64,000 bases of DNA, taken from JBBDRJ01 sp963766295 (GTDB lineage Bacteria > Actinomycetota > JAICYB01). The stretch spans positions 1,922,001 to 1,986,000 of the forward strand of contig CAVXYW010000002.1 in the NCBI GenBank assembly GCA_963766295.1, written 5' to 3'. This document shows, piece after piece, positions 24,994 to 33,440 of the stretch. Numbering within the stretch: position 1 is the stretch's first letter; each line of letters opens with the position of its first letter. Position numbers and translations under genes: made by a program. The notes beneath the pieces were generated by a model. The model saw nothing but the letters and a program-made list of their open reading frames with translations. It searched no databases and was not told the origin of the DNA.

Positions 24994-25437
24994 ATGTCGG
25001 TCGAAGGCTGTTTGAGCTGTGACTTGCAAGCAGGACGCCGCGAACTTCCCGGCCGCGAGATCCACTCGACCGGACGCTGGTCAGTGAGCCACTGCGTGGG
25101 ACCGCTGGGAGTCGGGACGCTCATCGTCGCTCCGACTCGTCACGTCCTTCATGTCTGGGATCTCGACGTGGACGAATCGGTCGAGCTCGGTCCATTGCTT
25201 CGGCGCAGCGCCGACATTGTCCGTGAGCTGACCGATCCGGACCAGGTCTACGTGTGCCTGTGGTCGCATGCCGGCGGAGAACCGGGACACATCCACTTCG
25301 TCGTGCAACCGGCCAAGAATTCCGGGCCGGACGGCCCGAAGGGACCGGAGCTACAGATGAAGATGTTCAACGATGGCGTGCTTCCCGACCGCACCGAAGT
25401 GGAAGCCTTTTGCAACAGTGCGCGCGAGCTGTTCTAG
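24994..25437 (+). CDS. HIT-family protein
   Basis: This 147-residue protein has an N-terminal CLSC pair, PLGVGTLIVAPTRHVLHVWDL typical of HIT domains, and a C-terminal GEPGHIHFVVQP. The usual triad H-x-H-x-H appears here with only two of the three histidines, so it may be an atypical nucleotide-binding HIT protein. The family hydrolyses or transfers nucleotide phosphates. The start ATG follows GGAGGCGGG. The gene diverges from thiG, 35 bases from the riboswitch, and shares its stop-codon CTAG with the convergent hyuB. Confidence 0.8.
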   Translation: MSVEGCLSCDLQAGRRELPGREIHSTGRWSVSHCVGPLGVGTLIVAPTRHVLHVWDLDVDESVELGPLLRRSADIVRELTDPDQVYVCLWSHAGGEPGHIHFVVQPAKNSGPDGPKGPELQMKMFNDGVLPDRTEVEAFCNSARELF

Positions 25438-26987
25438 GAGGCGCCCCATCCCCCGCCGCCCGGCGTTTCGATCCTCACCGAGTCGCCCGGAGGAACGGGA
25501 ACCGTCGTCTTTGCCGGTGCATCCGCTCCGCCGACGAGGTTCTTGCCCGGTGCTCCATCACCGCCGCCGCCCAGACCCCACGGGCCGCGCGCGCGGCGTT
25601 CGGTGATCAGCGTGACGGTCGCGTCTTCGCTCAGGATCTCGATCTCCCGGACGACACCGTCGCCACCTCTGTGCCGGCCTTCTCCACCCGATCCGTCACG
25701 GAGCTCGTAGCGCAGCGCGCGGAACGGATACGCGTGTTCGAGCGCCTCGATCGGCGTGTTCAGCGTGTTGGTCATGTTCGTGTGGATCCCGTCGGCGCCC
25801 GGCCCCCACGGTCCAGCTCCCTGCCCACCGGCGATCGTCTCGTAGTACGAGAAGGCAATGCCCTGCGCATCGGTGCCGCCGATGAGCAAGTTGTTCATCG
25901 TTCCTTGGCTTGCAGCAGGGATGCGATCGGGAACGGCTTGCGCGAAGGCACCGAAGATCGCGTCGCAGATGCGCTGAGACGTCTCGACGTTGCCGCCCCC
26001 CACCGCCGCAGGCGGGCGCGCGTTGACCACCGTTCCTTCAGGAGCGATGAGCCTCAGTCGTCGCCAGCACCCGGCGTTAACCGGGACGTCCGAAGGGATG
26101 AGACAACGCAGGACGAAACATGCCGCGCTAAGTGCAACGGCTTCCACGGAGTTGACGTTGCCTTGCACCTGCGGATCGCTTTCGCTCAGATCGATCGTCA
26201 CCACGCCGTTGTCGATCGACAGCCGGCAAGCGATGGCGATCGAAGTGTGGCCGCGACCGTCGTCGTCGAGATGATCGGTAAACGACCACGACCCTTCGGG
26301 TAACTCACGGATCACGGCATCGACACGCGCGGCTGCGTAGTCGTCCAGTGCACGCTCGATCTCGAACAGCTCGTCGATCCCGTACGCATCGGCCAGCTCG
26401 ACTAGTCGAGTCGCACCGCGAGCGTTGGCACCTGCTTGTGCGTAGAGGTCCCCGCGGCGTTCGTCCGGCGTACGTGAGGCCGAGAGGATGAGATCGAGCG
26501 TTTCGGGGACGATCTCACCGTTTCGATACAGCATCGTCGGCGGTACGCGAAGTCCTTCCTGCGAGATGTCGGTCGCACCGGCCGGGATCGATCCCGGTGC
26601 ATCACCGCCCACATCCGTGTGATGCGCGCGGTTGGCGACGTAACCGATGGTTCGCCCATCAACGAAGACACCACCCACGAGCGTCAGATCGTTGAGGTGC
26701 GTGCCGCCGGCCCACGGGTCGTTCAGGATCACTTGGTCGCCGGGACCGAGATCGGGAAAGGCATCCAGGGCCGCGGCCACCGACGCCGGCATCGAGCCGA
26801 GATGGACGGGTATGTGCTCGGCCTGCGCAACGAGCTCGCCGTCGGGTGAGAACAATGCAGCCGAGCAGTCGGCGCGTTCTTTGATATTCGGCGAGTACGA
26901 AGTGCGACGCAGGACGAGTCCCATCTCGTCGGCCACGCCCTCCAGCGCGTGGCGCAAGACTTCGAGGGTTACGGGATCGACGCTCAT
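25434..26987 (-). CDS. hydantoinase B/oxoprolinase family protein
   Basis: Starting at the ATG at 26987 (overlapping the hyuA stop as ATGA) gives 517 residues, the usual HyuB length. Recognisable segments are RRTSYSPNIKERADCSAALF, HIPVHLGSMP, ILNDPWAGGTHLNDLTL, HHTDVGGDAPGS, and near the C-terminus GDGVVREIEIL and GGGGWG. With HyuA it forms an ATP-dependent enzyme opening hydantoin or 5-oxoproline rings, or in related systems carboxylating acetone or acetophenone. The substrate cannot be read here. Its stop overlaps that of the HIT gene in a CTAG. Confidence 0.92.
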   Translation of the reverse strand: MSVDPVTLEVLRHALEGVADEMGLVLRRTSYSPNIKERADCSAALFSPDGELVAQAEHIPVHLGSMPASVAAALDAFPDLGPGDQVILNDPWAGGTHLNDLTLVGGVFVDGRTIGYVANRAHHTDVGGDAPGSIPAGATDISQEGLRVPPTMLYRNGEIVPETLDLILSASRTPDERRGDLYAQAGANARGATRLVELADAYGIDELFEIERALDDYAAARVDAVIRELPEGSWSFTDHLDDDGRGHTSIAIACRLSIDNGVVTIDLSESDPQVQGNVNSVEAVALSAACFVLRCLIPSDVPVNAGCWRRLRLIAPEGTVVNARPPAAVGGGNVETSQRICDAIFGAFAQAVPDRIPAASQGTMNNLLIGGTDAQGIAFSYYETIAGGQGAGPWGPGADGIHTNMTNTLNTPIEALEHAYPFRALRYELRDGSGGEGRHRGGDGVVREIEILSEDATVTLITERRARGPWGLGGGGDGAPGKNLVGGADAPAKTTVPVPPGDSVRIETPGGGGWGAS

Positions 26988-28966
26988 GGCGCCTCCGCTT
27001 CGCTTCGGCGTGGCTTTGTCAGCACCAATGCGCCGCCGGGTCGGACTTCTCCTCGCCATCCGGGCGCGATCCATGTCGTCGAGTCGAGCTCAACGACTAT
27101 CGACGGGCCGTTGATGGTTGCTCCGACACCCATCGTCTGCCGGTTGTAAACAGGTGAGTTGCTCCCTTCGATCTCGCGCCGGCCGACCGGTTCCGCCCTG
27201 CCGCCGCCTGTGTCGGAGACGCGCACGTCGCCGCGGGGACCGAGTGCCGTCGCGCGGAACGTGATCGCTTCGACGTCGATGTCTTCCTGCGAAAACCCGT
27301 ATCGCTCGGCATGTGCACGGTGGAATTCGTCGGAGATGCGCACGAAAGACGGAGCCTTCTCGATCTCTACGCGAAGCTCATGCGATTGGCCGCGATAGCG
27401 GCAGTCCACGGCCAGTGAGATCTCCGCTTCCGTGAAGGACACGCCCTCGGGTTCCAGCTCCGCCAGCACTTGCTCGGTCAGCTCGTGCAGGATCGTGCGC
27501 AACTCACCGTCACGGGGTCGCTCGGCCGTCATCGGACGCGACACCGAAGCATCGGCACGCCGAGCGGAAACGAGGAGCCCGAGCGCAGCCAGAGCACCGG
27601 GTGCCGGCGGCACGATCACTCTTTCGATCCCCAGCTCGGATGCGAGCTCGCAGCCGTGCAGCGGACCGGCTCCGCCGAAGACGACGAGTGCGTAACGTCT
27701 TACGTCCTTCCCGCGCTCGATCGAAACGCTGCGGATCGCGCGGGCCATGGTTGCGCGCACAACGCGAAGCACACCTTGTGCCGCATCGATGCGCGATAGC
27801 CCTGCCTGCTCGCCGAGGCGGTCGAGGGCGGCGATCGCCGCCTCGTGGTCGAGGTGGAGCTCGCCGCCCGCGAGCCCTTCGTCACCCAAGTAGCCGAGAA
27901 CCGCTTGCGCGTCTGTGACCGTGGCTTCCATACCTCCGCGGCCGTAGCAGGCGGGGCCGGGCTCGGCTCCCGCCGACCCGGGCCCGACCCGCAGCGCCCC
28001 GCCTTCGTCGACCCACGCGATGCTTCCGCCACCCGCACCGACCGAGATCACGTCCAGACAAGGTGTCCGGAACGGAAGACCGTCGAGCTGCGACTCCTCA
28101 GCCGGCAGAGGGCGTCCGTTATCGATCAGCGCGACGTCCGCCGACGTTCCTCCCATGTCGAGCGTGACAACGTTCGGCTCGTCGCATCGCGCGGCCACCC
28201 AAGCCGCGCCGAGCACACCGGCAGCCGGCCCGGACATCAGCGTGTGCACTGGCTGCTCGATGGTCCGGGAGATTGCACGGATTCCGCCGCCCGACCACAT
28301 CACTCCGACGCGACTGTTCCCGGACTTCTCGTCAATTCGACCCAAGTACTTCGAGAGGACGGGCTGCACGTAAGCATTGAGAGCCGTCGTCGAGGCACGC
28401 TCGTACTCCCTGAATTCCGGAAGAACGTCCGACGAAAGCGAAACCGGGACTTCTCCCAGAACTTCGTGGACCAATTCGGCGACGCGTAATTCGTGTGCGG
28501 GGTTCGCGTACGAGTGCAGCAACGTCAAGGCAACACCTTCAACCTTGTCCAATGAAGTCAGAGCCGCTCGGGTCGCGTCCTCATCGAGTTCGTGAAGTAA
28601 TAACCCGTCCTTGTCGACTCGCTCCGGAACGCCGATACACATGTCTCGCTCGACGAGCGGCGCCGGCGGAAGCGCCTGCAGGTCGTAAAGCGACGGACGG
28701 TTCTGTCGCGCGAGGTGCAACAGATGACGGAAACCCTCGGTCGCTATGAATGCGATCCGAGCTCCTGATCGAGTGAGCACGGCATTGGTTCCTACCGTCG
28801 TGCCGTGCAGCACTTCGTCCGCTGCGTCGACACGACCAAGCGCGTCGTCGAAAGCTTGCGAGGGATCGCGCGGCGTCGACGGCACCTTGACGACGACTAT
28901 CCCGTCGTCGGTTTCGGCGACCAGATCTGTGAACGTGCCTCCGATATCGATACCGACGCGCGTCAT
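26984..28966 (-). CDS. hydantoinase A/oxoprolinase family protein
   Basis: The 660-residue protein begins RVGIDIGGTFTDLVAE, the acetate-kinase-like phosphate-binding start of HyuA, followed by HGTTVGTNAVLTRSGA, an internal TLDMGGTSADVALI, GAGGGSIAWVDEGG, and the domain-end VVFGGAGPLHGCELA. It is the ATP-dependent subunit partnering HyuB. The start overlaps the stop of the PlsY-like gene and the stop overlaps hyuB, so the three form one coupled unit. It could be a hydantoinase, an oxoprolinase or a carboxylase subunit. Confidence 0.93.
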   Translation of the reverse strand: MTRVGIDIGGTFTDLVAETDDGIVVVKVPSTPRDPSQAFDDALGRVDAADEVLHGTTVGTNAVLTRSGARIAFIATEGFRHLLHLARQNRPSLYDLQALPPAPLVERDMCIGVPERVDKDGLLLHELDEDATRAALTSLDKVEGVALTLLHSYANPAHELRVAELVHEVLGEVPVSLSSDVLPEFREYERASTTALNAYVQPVLSKYLGRIDEKSGNSRVGVMWSGGGIRAISRTIEQPVHTLMSGPAAGVLGAAWVAARCDEPNVVTLDMGGTSADVALIDNGRPLPAEESQLDGLPFRTPCLDVISVGAGGGSIAWVDEGGALRVGPGSAGAEPGPACYGRGGMEATVTDAQAVLGYLGDEGLAGGELHLDHEAAIAALDRLGEQAGLSRIDAAQGVLRVVRATMARAIRSVSIERGKDVRRYALVVFGGAGPLHGCELASELGIERVIVPPAPGALAALGLLVSARRADASVSRPMTAERPRDGELRTILHELTEQVLAELEPEGVSFTEAEISLAVDCRYRGQSHELRVEIEKAPSFVRISDEFHRAHAERYGFSQEDIDVEAITFRATALGPRGDVRVSDTGGGRAEPVGRREIEGSNSPVYNRQTMGVGATINGPSIVVELDSTTWIAPGWRGEVRPGGALVLTKPRRSEAEAP

Positions 28967-29637
28967 TCGGTAGGGAAGATCTGAACGCTGATCCCGTCCC
29001 CGGTTGGTGACGATGCGTCGAGCACGATTCGGCGCATGGCTGCCCGCATCGGACGGGCCCCACCTGCCACGTCCTCAGAGATGCCCTCGAGCCGCCGGAT
29101 GAAGATCAGCACGTTGATCGCGACCGCCGCGACCACGTACGGAGCCGGCTGACCACGCCACCAGGCGACCAGGGGGATCGCCACGTAGCCGATCGTCGAC
29201 GACAGTCCGCCGAACTTGAACCGGTCACCGATCACTCGGATTATTCCTGCGAGCACCATCTCCACCGGAAGGAAAGCGAGGAACGTCCCCGCGGCAGCCG
29301 CCAAACCGCGGCCGGCGTATGCATAGAGGAACGGTGGCCAGCAATGTCCGACCAGTGCACCTATCGCACACGCCGCGATCTCGTAAGGTCCGGCGAACTG
29401 AATGGCGATCAGGACCGGCACGAATCCCTTAAGGACATCCAGGACGGCGGCAGCCGTTGCCGCACGGCCTCCGGAGGCTTTCAGAACGACGTGCGCGTCG
29501 TCCTCGCCGACCGAACGCCGGACCATCGCGAGCACCATGCGCTTGCCGGACCCCACCGCAGCCAGCCACGCGGAAGGCAGTGTTCCGGCCGCATAACCGA
29601 CGAGAGCCCAGATGAAGACGTCCATGACCTGCGGCAA
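28963..29637 (-). CDS. PlsY-like integral membrane acyltransferase homologue
   Basis: This 224-residue membrane protein has five to six hydrophobic helices and echoes of the glycerol-3-phosphate acyltransferase PlsY. GYAAGTLPSAWL stands at the N-terminus, ASGGRAATAAAVLDVLKG resembles motif 1-2 with the LDxxKG core intact, and GHCWPPFLYAYAGRGLAAAAG is motif 3 with AGRG in place of GGKG. The motif differences leave activity uncertain. It heads the hyuA-hyuB unit (stop overlaps hyuA start), an unexpected partnership. An alternative ATG lies at 29625. Confidence 0.75.
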   Translation of the reverse strand: MPQVMDVFIWALVGYAAGTLPSAWLAAVGSGKRMVLAMVRRSVGEDDAHVVLKASGGRAATAAAVLDVLKGFVPVLIAIQFAGPYEIAACAIGALVGHCWPPFLYAYAGRGLAAAAGTFLAFLPVEMVLAGIIRVIGDRFKFGGLSSTIGYVAIPLVAWWRGQPAPYVVAAVAINVLIFIRRLEGISEDVAGGARPMRAAMRRIVLDASSPTGDGISVQIFPTE

Positions 29638-29720
29638 AGTATGCTAGCCGCGGCGGGAATCGGGAGCGTTCTTAGCGAGTTGAACGCTTGATCGGCGTCT
29701 TCTGGGCGGAAGAAAACTAG

Positions 29721-31055
29721 TTGCAACAGAACATCTCGATAGGCGGCGGCCTCCTAGCCAATCGGTCGCTCCGTCTCCTCCTCGCCGGACACGGCGTGAC
29801 CAGCCTCGGCGACTGGGTGGCCACGTTCGGGCTCATGCTCTTCGTCCGGGACCTGACGCGCGGATCTTCGATCGAGGGCCTCGCCATCTCCGGGATCCTC
29901 GGCTTCCGCATCCTCCCGGCATTGATCGCGGCTCCGATTGCGTCGTCGATCACCGACCGCTTCGACCGCCGCCGGACGATGATCGCGACGGACGTCGTCC
30001 GGGCGTGCCTCATCGCCGCAGTGCCGTTCACTCCGAACCTGGGTGCGGTCTACGCGATCGCCTTCGGCCTCGAGGGCCTCAGCTTGGTCTTCCTGCCGGC
30101 GCGTGACGCGGTTGTTCCTGAGATCGTCAGGAAGGACCAGCTCGGCGGTGCGAACGGGCTCATCATGCTTCTCCAGTGGGGGACGATCCCGGTCGCCGGG
30201 GGGCTGGTCGTCGCATCGGACGCTGCTGCACGCGCCCTCTCACATGCGCCGATCATCGGCTTCATCGCACGACAACGCTTCGCGCTCCCCTTCTTCTTCG
30301 ACGCGCTGACGTTCCTGATCTCGGCGTGGGTCATCTACGCATTGCCGGCCGCGATCGGAAAGGTCGCGAAGCGCATCAAGGAAAAGGATGAAAGCAGACT
30401 GCATGCGATCGAGACCGACACCGTCGCCGGCGCGCGCTATCTGCTCGAAGATCACGGACGACGAAACGTCATCCTCGGCATGGCGCTTGCCACCGGTGCG
30501 GGCGGCGGATTGTTCGCGATCGGCATCCCTTACGTGAAGACGACATTGCGCGCGTCGGACTCGATCTTCGGAGCGCTCGTTGCGTTATGGGGTGTCGGCA
30601 TGGCGATTGGCGCATTGGTTACGCAGCGAACCGAAAAACGCGAGTCGGAGCTCTTTCGAAGCGCTTTGGGCGGTGCCGGGATCATCCTCATGGTCATGGC
30701 TTTGATCCCGCGACCGTGGCTAGCGTTGCTCGTCTCGGTTGGATTCGGCGCAGGACTATCTATAGCGATGGTTCTGGGCATCACGATCGCCCAGCGCACC
30801 GCTCCGCCCGAGATCCGAGGACGAGTGATGTCCACCATCCACGTCCTTGCTCGGATCTTCTTGATCCTGGGCGGCGTAGTCGTGGGAGGAATTGCAGCGG
30901 CGATGGACCGGATACCTGATACCGTGCTGCCCAATTGGGACGGCAACAGGTACGCGTTCCTAGTGGCCGGCGCAGCCCTGGTTGCCGGAGGCCTGGCGGC
31001 GCGCAGCGGCGCGACGGAGATCGAGCACGATGCCGAGCTAGCCGAGGAGACGTAA
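29721..31055 (+). CDS. MFS transporter
   Basis: The 444-residue protein has 12 predicted membrane helices and the family signature between helices 2 and 3 (SSITDRFDRRRTMIATDVVRA, shortened here as TDRFDRRR). GVTSLGDWVATFGLMLFV in helix 1 is like the DHA3/enterobactin-exporter type. A middle loop is charged (RIKEKDESRLHAIETD). The start is a TTG after GGCGGAAG. Substrate is unknown; efflux of a drug or siderophore is common in this subgroup. It is divergent from the PlsY-like gene, 83 bases away. Confidence 0.88.
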   Translation: MQQNISIGGGLLANRSLRLLLAGHGVTSLGDWVATFGLMLFVRDLTRGSSIEGLAISGILGFRILPALIAAPIASSITDRFDRRRTMIATDVVRACLIAAVPFTPNLGAVYAIAFGLEGLSLVFLPARDAVVPEIVRKDQLGGANGLIMLLQWGTIPVAGGLVVASDAAARALSHAPIIGFIARQRFALPFFFDALTFLISAWVIYALPAAIGKVAKRIKEKDESRLHAIETDTVAGARYLLEDHGRRNVILGMALATGAGGGLFAIGIPYVKTTLRASDSIFGALVALWGVGMAIGALVTQRTEKRESELFRSALGGAGIILMVMALIPRPWLALLVSVGFGAGLSIAMVLGITIAQRTAPPEIRGRVMSTIHVLARIFLILGGVVVGGIAAAMDRIPDTVLPNWDGNRYAFLVAGAALVAGGLAARSGATEIEHDAELAEET

Positions 31056-31067
31056 GGCTAAGCCGAA

Positions 31068-31148
31068 CTACTTGCCCGCGTTCGGCCGCTTTCCGTGATT
31101 GGCCTTCTTCTTGCGCCTTTGCTTGCGCTTGCGTCCCTTTTTCGGCAT
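31068..31148 (-). CDS. ribosomal protein bL37 (26 residues)
   Basis: A complete 26-codon frame on the minus strand starts with ATG at 31148 and ends with TAG. It encodes a very basic peptide starting MPKKGRKRKQRRKKK and ending ANHGKRPNAGK. The ANHGKRPN ending and length match bL37, a small large-subunit protein described from mycobacterial ribosome structures, as I recall its sequence. It fills the gap between the MFS gene and the lipoprotein hydrolase. No clear ribosome-binding sequence precedes it, but TAGACT lies nine bases before the ATG and could be a -10 box for a near-leaderless message. Confidence 0.8.
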   Translation of the reverse strand: MPKKGRKRKQRRKKKANHGKRPNAGK

Positions 31149-31217
31149 GACCGAAGGAGTCTACCAGCACATTCACAGCTCAGCGGGCCCGCGCCGAGCG
31201 TGGTAAACAGAGCGGTC

Positions 31218-31961
31218 GTGAGGACAAAAAGCGCGGCCCCGCTGCTCGTTGCGTGCTTGCTGGTGTTGGCCAGCGCGTGCGGCGGTGGATCAGGAAGCAA
31301 CACCGACGGTGAAACCACCGTCGCCGAACGCGACGTTCGCTTCGAGACGACGGACGGGCTGAACCTCACCGGGAAATTGTTCGGTCGCGGACGCGTTGGC
31401 ATCACTCTCGCGCACATGTACCCCGCGGACGCCACGAGCTGGTACCCGGCAGCACGGCGCATCGCTGCTGCCGGTTACATGGTGCTCGCTTTCAACTTCC
31501 GCGGCTACGCCGATTCCGAAGGCGAGACCGTCATCCGCAAAGCACCGGAGGACGTGCAAGCCGCGGCCGACTTCCTGAAGCAATCCGGCGCAAAGGACGT
31601 CGCCTTCGTCGGCGCGAGCATGGGCGGAACGGCATCGATCATGGCGGCGACCGAAAGTCAGGACGCTTTGGCCGTCGTCGCGGTGTCGGCGCCCACCAGA
31701 TTCCGTTTGCTCGACGCGATCTTTCCGGCCGGACGAGTACAACGTCCGGTCCTTCTGTTGGCCGCGCGCGGAGACGAAGAAGCCTTCGCAGCGCTTCAGG
31801 AATTGAGAGACGCTCTCCCACAACCGGACTCGAAGGTGTACGGCGGCGACGCGCACGGGACGAACCTTCTTGCCGATCGGCCCGAAGCCATCGATGAGAT
31901 AATCTCCTTCCTCGAACGCTGGGCACCGCTGACTATGGAGGGAGCGACCCCGGAACCATGA
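31218..31961 (+). CDS. alpha/beta-hydrolase lipoprotein
   Basis: From the GTG at 31218 the 247-residue product has a clean lipoprotein signal peptide (VRTKSAAPLLVACLLVLASAC, Cys at about 21). An open frame continues upstream but crosses the bL37 gene. The mature part is an alpha/beta hydrolase: FNFRGYADSEG, nucleophile GASMGG, and DAHGTNLLA with the catalytic His. It would act on the outer face of the membrane on an ester or related substrate. Its stop overlaps the start of the first MaoC-pair gene. Confidence 0.85.
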   Translation: MRTKSAAPLLVACLLVLASACGGGSGSNTDGETTVAERDVRFETTDGLNLTGKLFGRGRVGITLAHMYPADATSWYPAARRIAAAGYMVLAFNFRGYADSEGETVIRKAPEDVQAAADFLKQSGAKDVAFVGASMGGTASIMAATESQDALAVVAVSAPTRFRLLDAIFPAGRVQRPVLLLAARGDEEAFAALQELRDALPQPDSKVYGGDAHGTNLLADRPEAIDEIISFLERWAPLTMEGATPEP

Positions 31962-32410
31962 GCGATCAGCAAGCTGCAGCAAGCGGACCGTCCGTCGATT
32001 GGGTCGTCGAACAGGGCAAGATCGGCGAGTTCGCGCGGGCGGTCTTGAACTCAAGCGAGGCCTACGAGAGCGCTGATGCTGTCGCACCGCCAACATTCCC
32101 CCAGTCGATGGCGTTGTGGCGCGCACGTGGAGCCGCACGACGTACGGCAGCGCGCGCGGGTGGTGGGGGTGGACGCGACATGCGCCGCGTTCTGCACGGC
32201 GAGCAAGAGTTCGAGTACGTGAGGCCACTACACGCGGGCGACGTCCTTTCGGCAACGACCCACATGAAGGAACAGTATGAGAAGGCGGGGAAGCGGGGCG
32301 GGACCATGCAGTTCACCGTTTCCGAGACGGTTTTCAAGGATCAGGCCGGTGAGATCGTGGCCTACTCGCGGGGCACAACAATCGTGACGAGCAAGGCAAC
32401 GACACAATGA
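31958..32410 (+). CDS. MaoC-family N-terminal-type dehydratase subunit (HadA-like)
   Basis: The 150-residue hot-dog protein lacks the catalytic hydratase motif but has the FAS1_DH-type features: APPTFPQSMALW early, then VLHGEQEFEYVRPLHAGDVLS and a C-terminal strand with YSRGTTIV. In mycobacteria such non-catalytic subunits pair with a catalytic HadB to form 3-hydroxyacyl thioester dehydratases. The next gene encodes exactly such a partner and overlaps by four bases (ATGA). The chain length handled is unknown. Confidence 0.87.
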   Translation: MSDQQAAASGPSVDWVVEQGKIGEFARAVLNSSEAYESADAVAPPTFPQSMALWRARGAARRTAARAGGGGGRDMRRVLHGEQEFEYVRPLHAGDVLSATTHMKEQYEKAGKRGGTMQFTVSETVFKDQAGEIVAYSRGTTIVTSKATTQ

Positions 32411-32805
32411 CCATCGAAGAGGGAGCAGCACACAGCGAGACGATGGTTGAGAAGGTCGATCGCGCGATGTTCGTTCGCTACGCTGGCGCCTCGGGTGACT
32501 TCAACCCGATCCATTGGAACGAGGACTTCGCGAAGTCCGCCGGATACCCGGGTGTTTTCGCTCAAGGCATGTTCACAGCCGGTGTGCTGGGCACCTTTCT
32601 GACGAACTGGGTCGGCGAGGACAAGGTTCGCCGCTTCCGGACGAGATTCGTTGGCCAGGTCTGGCCGGGCGAGCAGATCGTCTGCAGCGGCAAGGTGACA
32701 AAGATCGTCGACGCCAACGGCGAGAAGCGCGCCGAGGTCGAGCTAAGCGTCACCAACGAGAAGGGCGAGAAGAAGATCGACGGCGACGCGACAGTTATCG
32801 CCTGA
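32407..32805 (+). CDS. MaoC-family catalytic dehydratase subunit (HadB-like)
   Basis: The 132-residue hot-dog protein contains the hydratase-2 motif YAGASGDFNPIHWNEDFA near 24-41 with Asp and His in place, then GVFAQGMFTAGVLG. It should supply the active site to the preceding HadA-like protein; the heterodimer dehydrates 3-hydroxyacyl thioesters or hydrates enoyl ones. It is translationally coupled to that gene and convergent with the MBL-fold gene. Confidence 0.9.
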   Translation: MTIEEGAAHSETMVEKVDRAMFVRYAGASGDFNPIHWNEDFAKSAGYPGVFAQGMFTAGVLGTFLTNWVGEDKVRRFRTRFVGQVWPGEQIVCSGKVTKIVDANGEKRAEVELSVTNEKGEKKIDGDATVIA

Positions 32806-32817
32806 CCGACCGCTGGA

Positions 32818-33435
32818 TCACCAGCCTCTGGCGCGCCACTCCTCAACGCTCGGACGCTCGTTCCCGATCGTCGTGTCGTCCCCGTGGCCCGGGTAGACGT
32901 GCGTCTCATCGGGAAGAACGAAAAGCTTCTCGTCCAGCGAGCGCATGATCGTTTGGAACGCTTCCTTGTTGTTGAAGGTGTTCCCCGGCCCTCCTGGAAA
33001 CAGCGTGTCCCCGGCGAACAGGTGCGACTCCCCCGGCGCTCGAAGCAAAAAGCTCACGCTTCCCGGAGTGTGACCCGGCGTGTGCAGAACGGTTATACCG
33101 ACGCCGTCCATCGGCGGAAACTCCGTACCGTCGTCCAAGGGCTTGGCATCGACCGGCAAAGCGTCGGCCGGATGCGCGAACACTTCGGCTCCCGTCTGCG
33201 CAACGACATCCTTAAGCGAGACGACATGATCCCCGTGGTTGTGCGTTTGGAGGATGGCCGCGAGCGGGCGTCCACCTAGTTGTCCGATCACGAAATCGGC
33301 TTCGTTCGAACCGGCGTCTACCACAGCAACGTGATCGCCAGTGGCGATCACGTACACGTTGTTGTCCATCGACCCTACGGAGAGCTTCGTGATCTCCGCA
33401 GGGCCGACGGACTTCGTCCAGCGAATCTCCCCCAC
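32818..33435 (-). CDS. MBL-fold metallohydrolase (glyoxalase II-like)
   Basis: From the GTG at 33435, five bases after the SDR stop, the protein has 205 residues. Metal motifs are intact: THNHGDH (HxHxDH), HTPGHTPGSVSF, LFAGDTLFPGG and YPGHGDDT. An upstream in-frame stretch overlaps the SDR gene out of frame and is not expected to be coding. The family hydrolyses thioesters or related bonds using two metals. Coupling to the SDR gene suggests a shared operon under the promoter at 34445-34475. Confidence 0.88.
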   Translation of the reverse strand: MGEIRWTKSVGPAEITKLSVGSMDNNVYVIATGDHVAVVDAGSNEADFVIGQLGGRPLAAILQTHNHGDHVVSLKDVVAQTGAEVFAHPADALPVDAKPLDDGTEFPPMDGVGITVLHTPGHTPGSVSFLLRAPGESHLFAGDTLFPGGPGNTFNNKEAFQTIMRSLDEKLFVLPDETHVYPGHGDDTTIGNERPSVEEWRARGW

Positions 33436-33440
33436 TTGCG

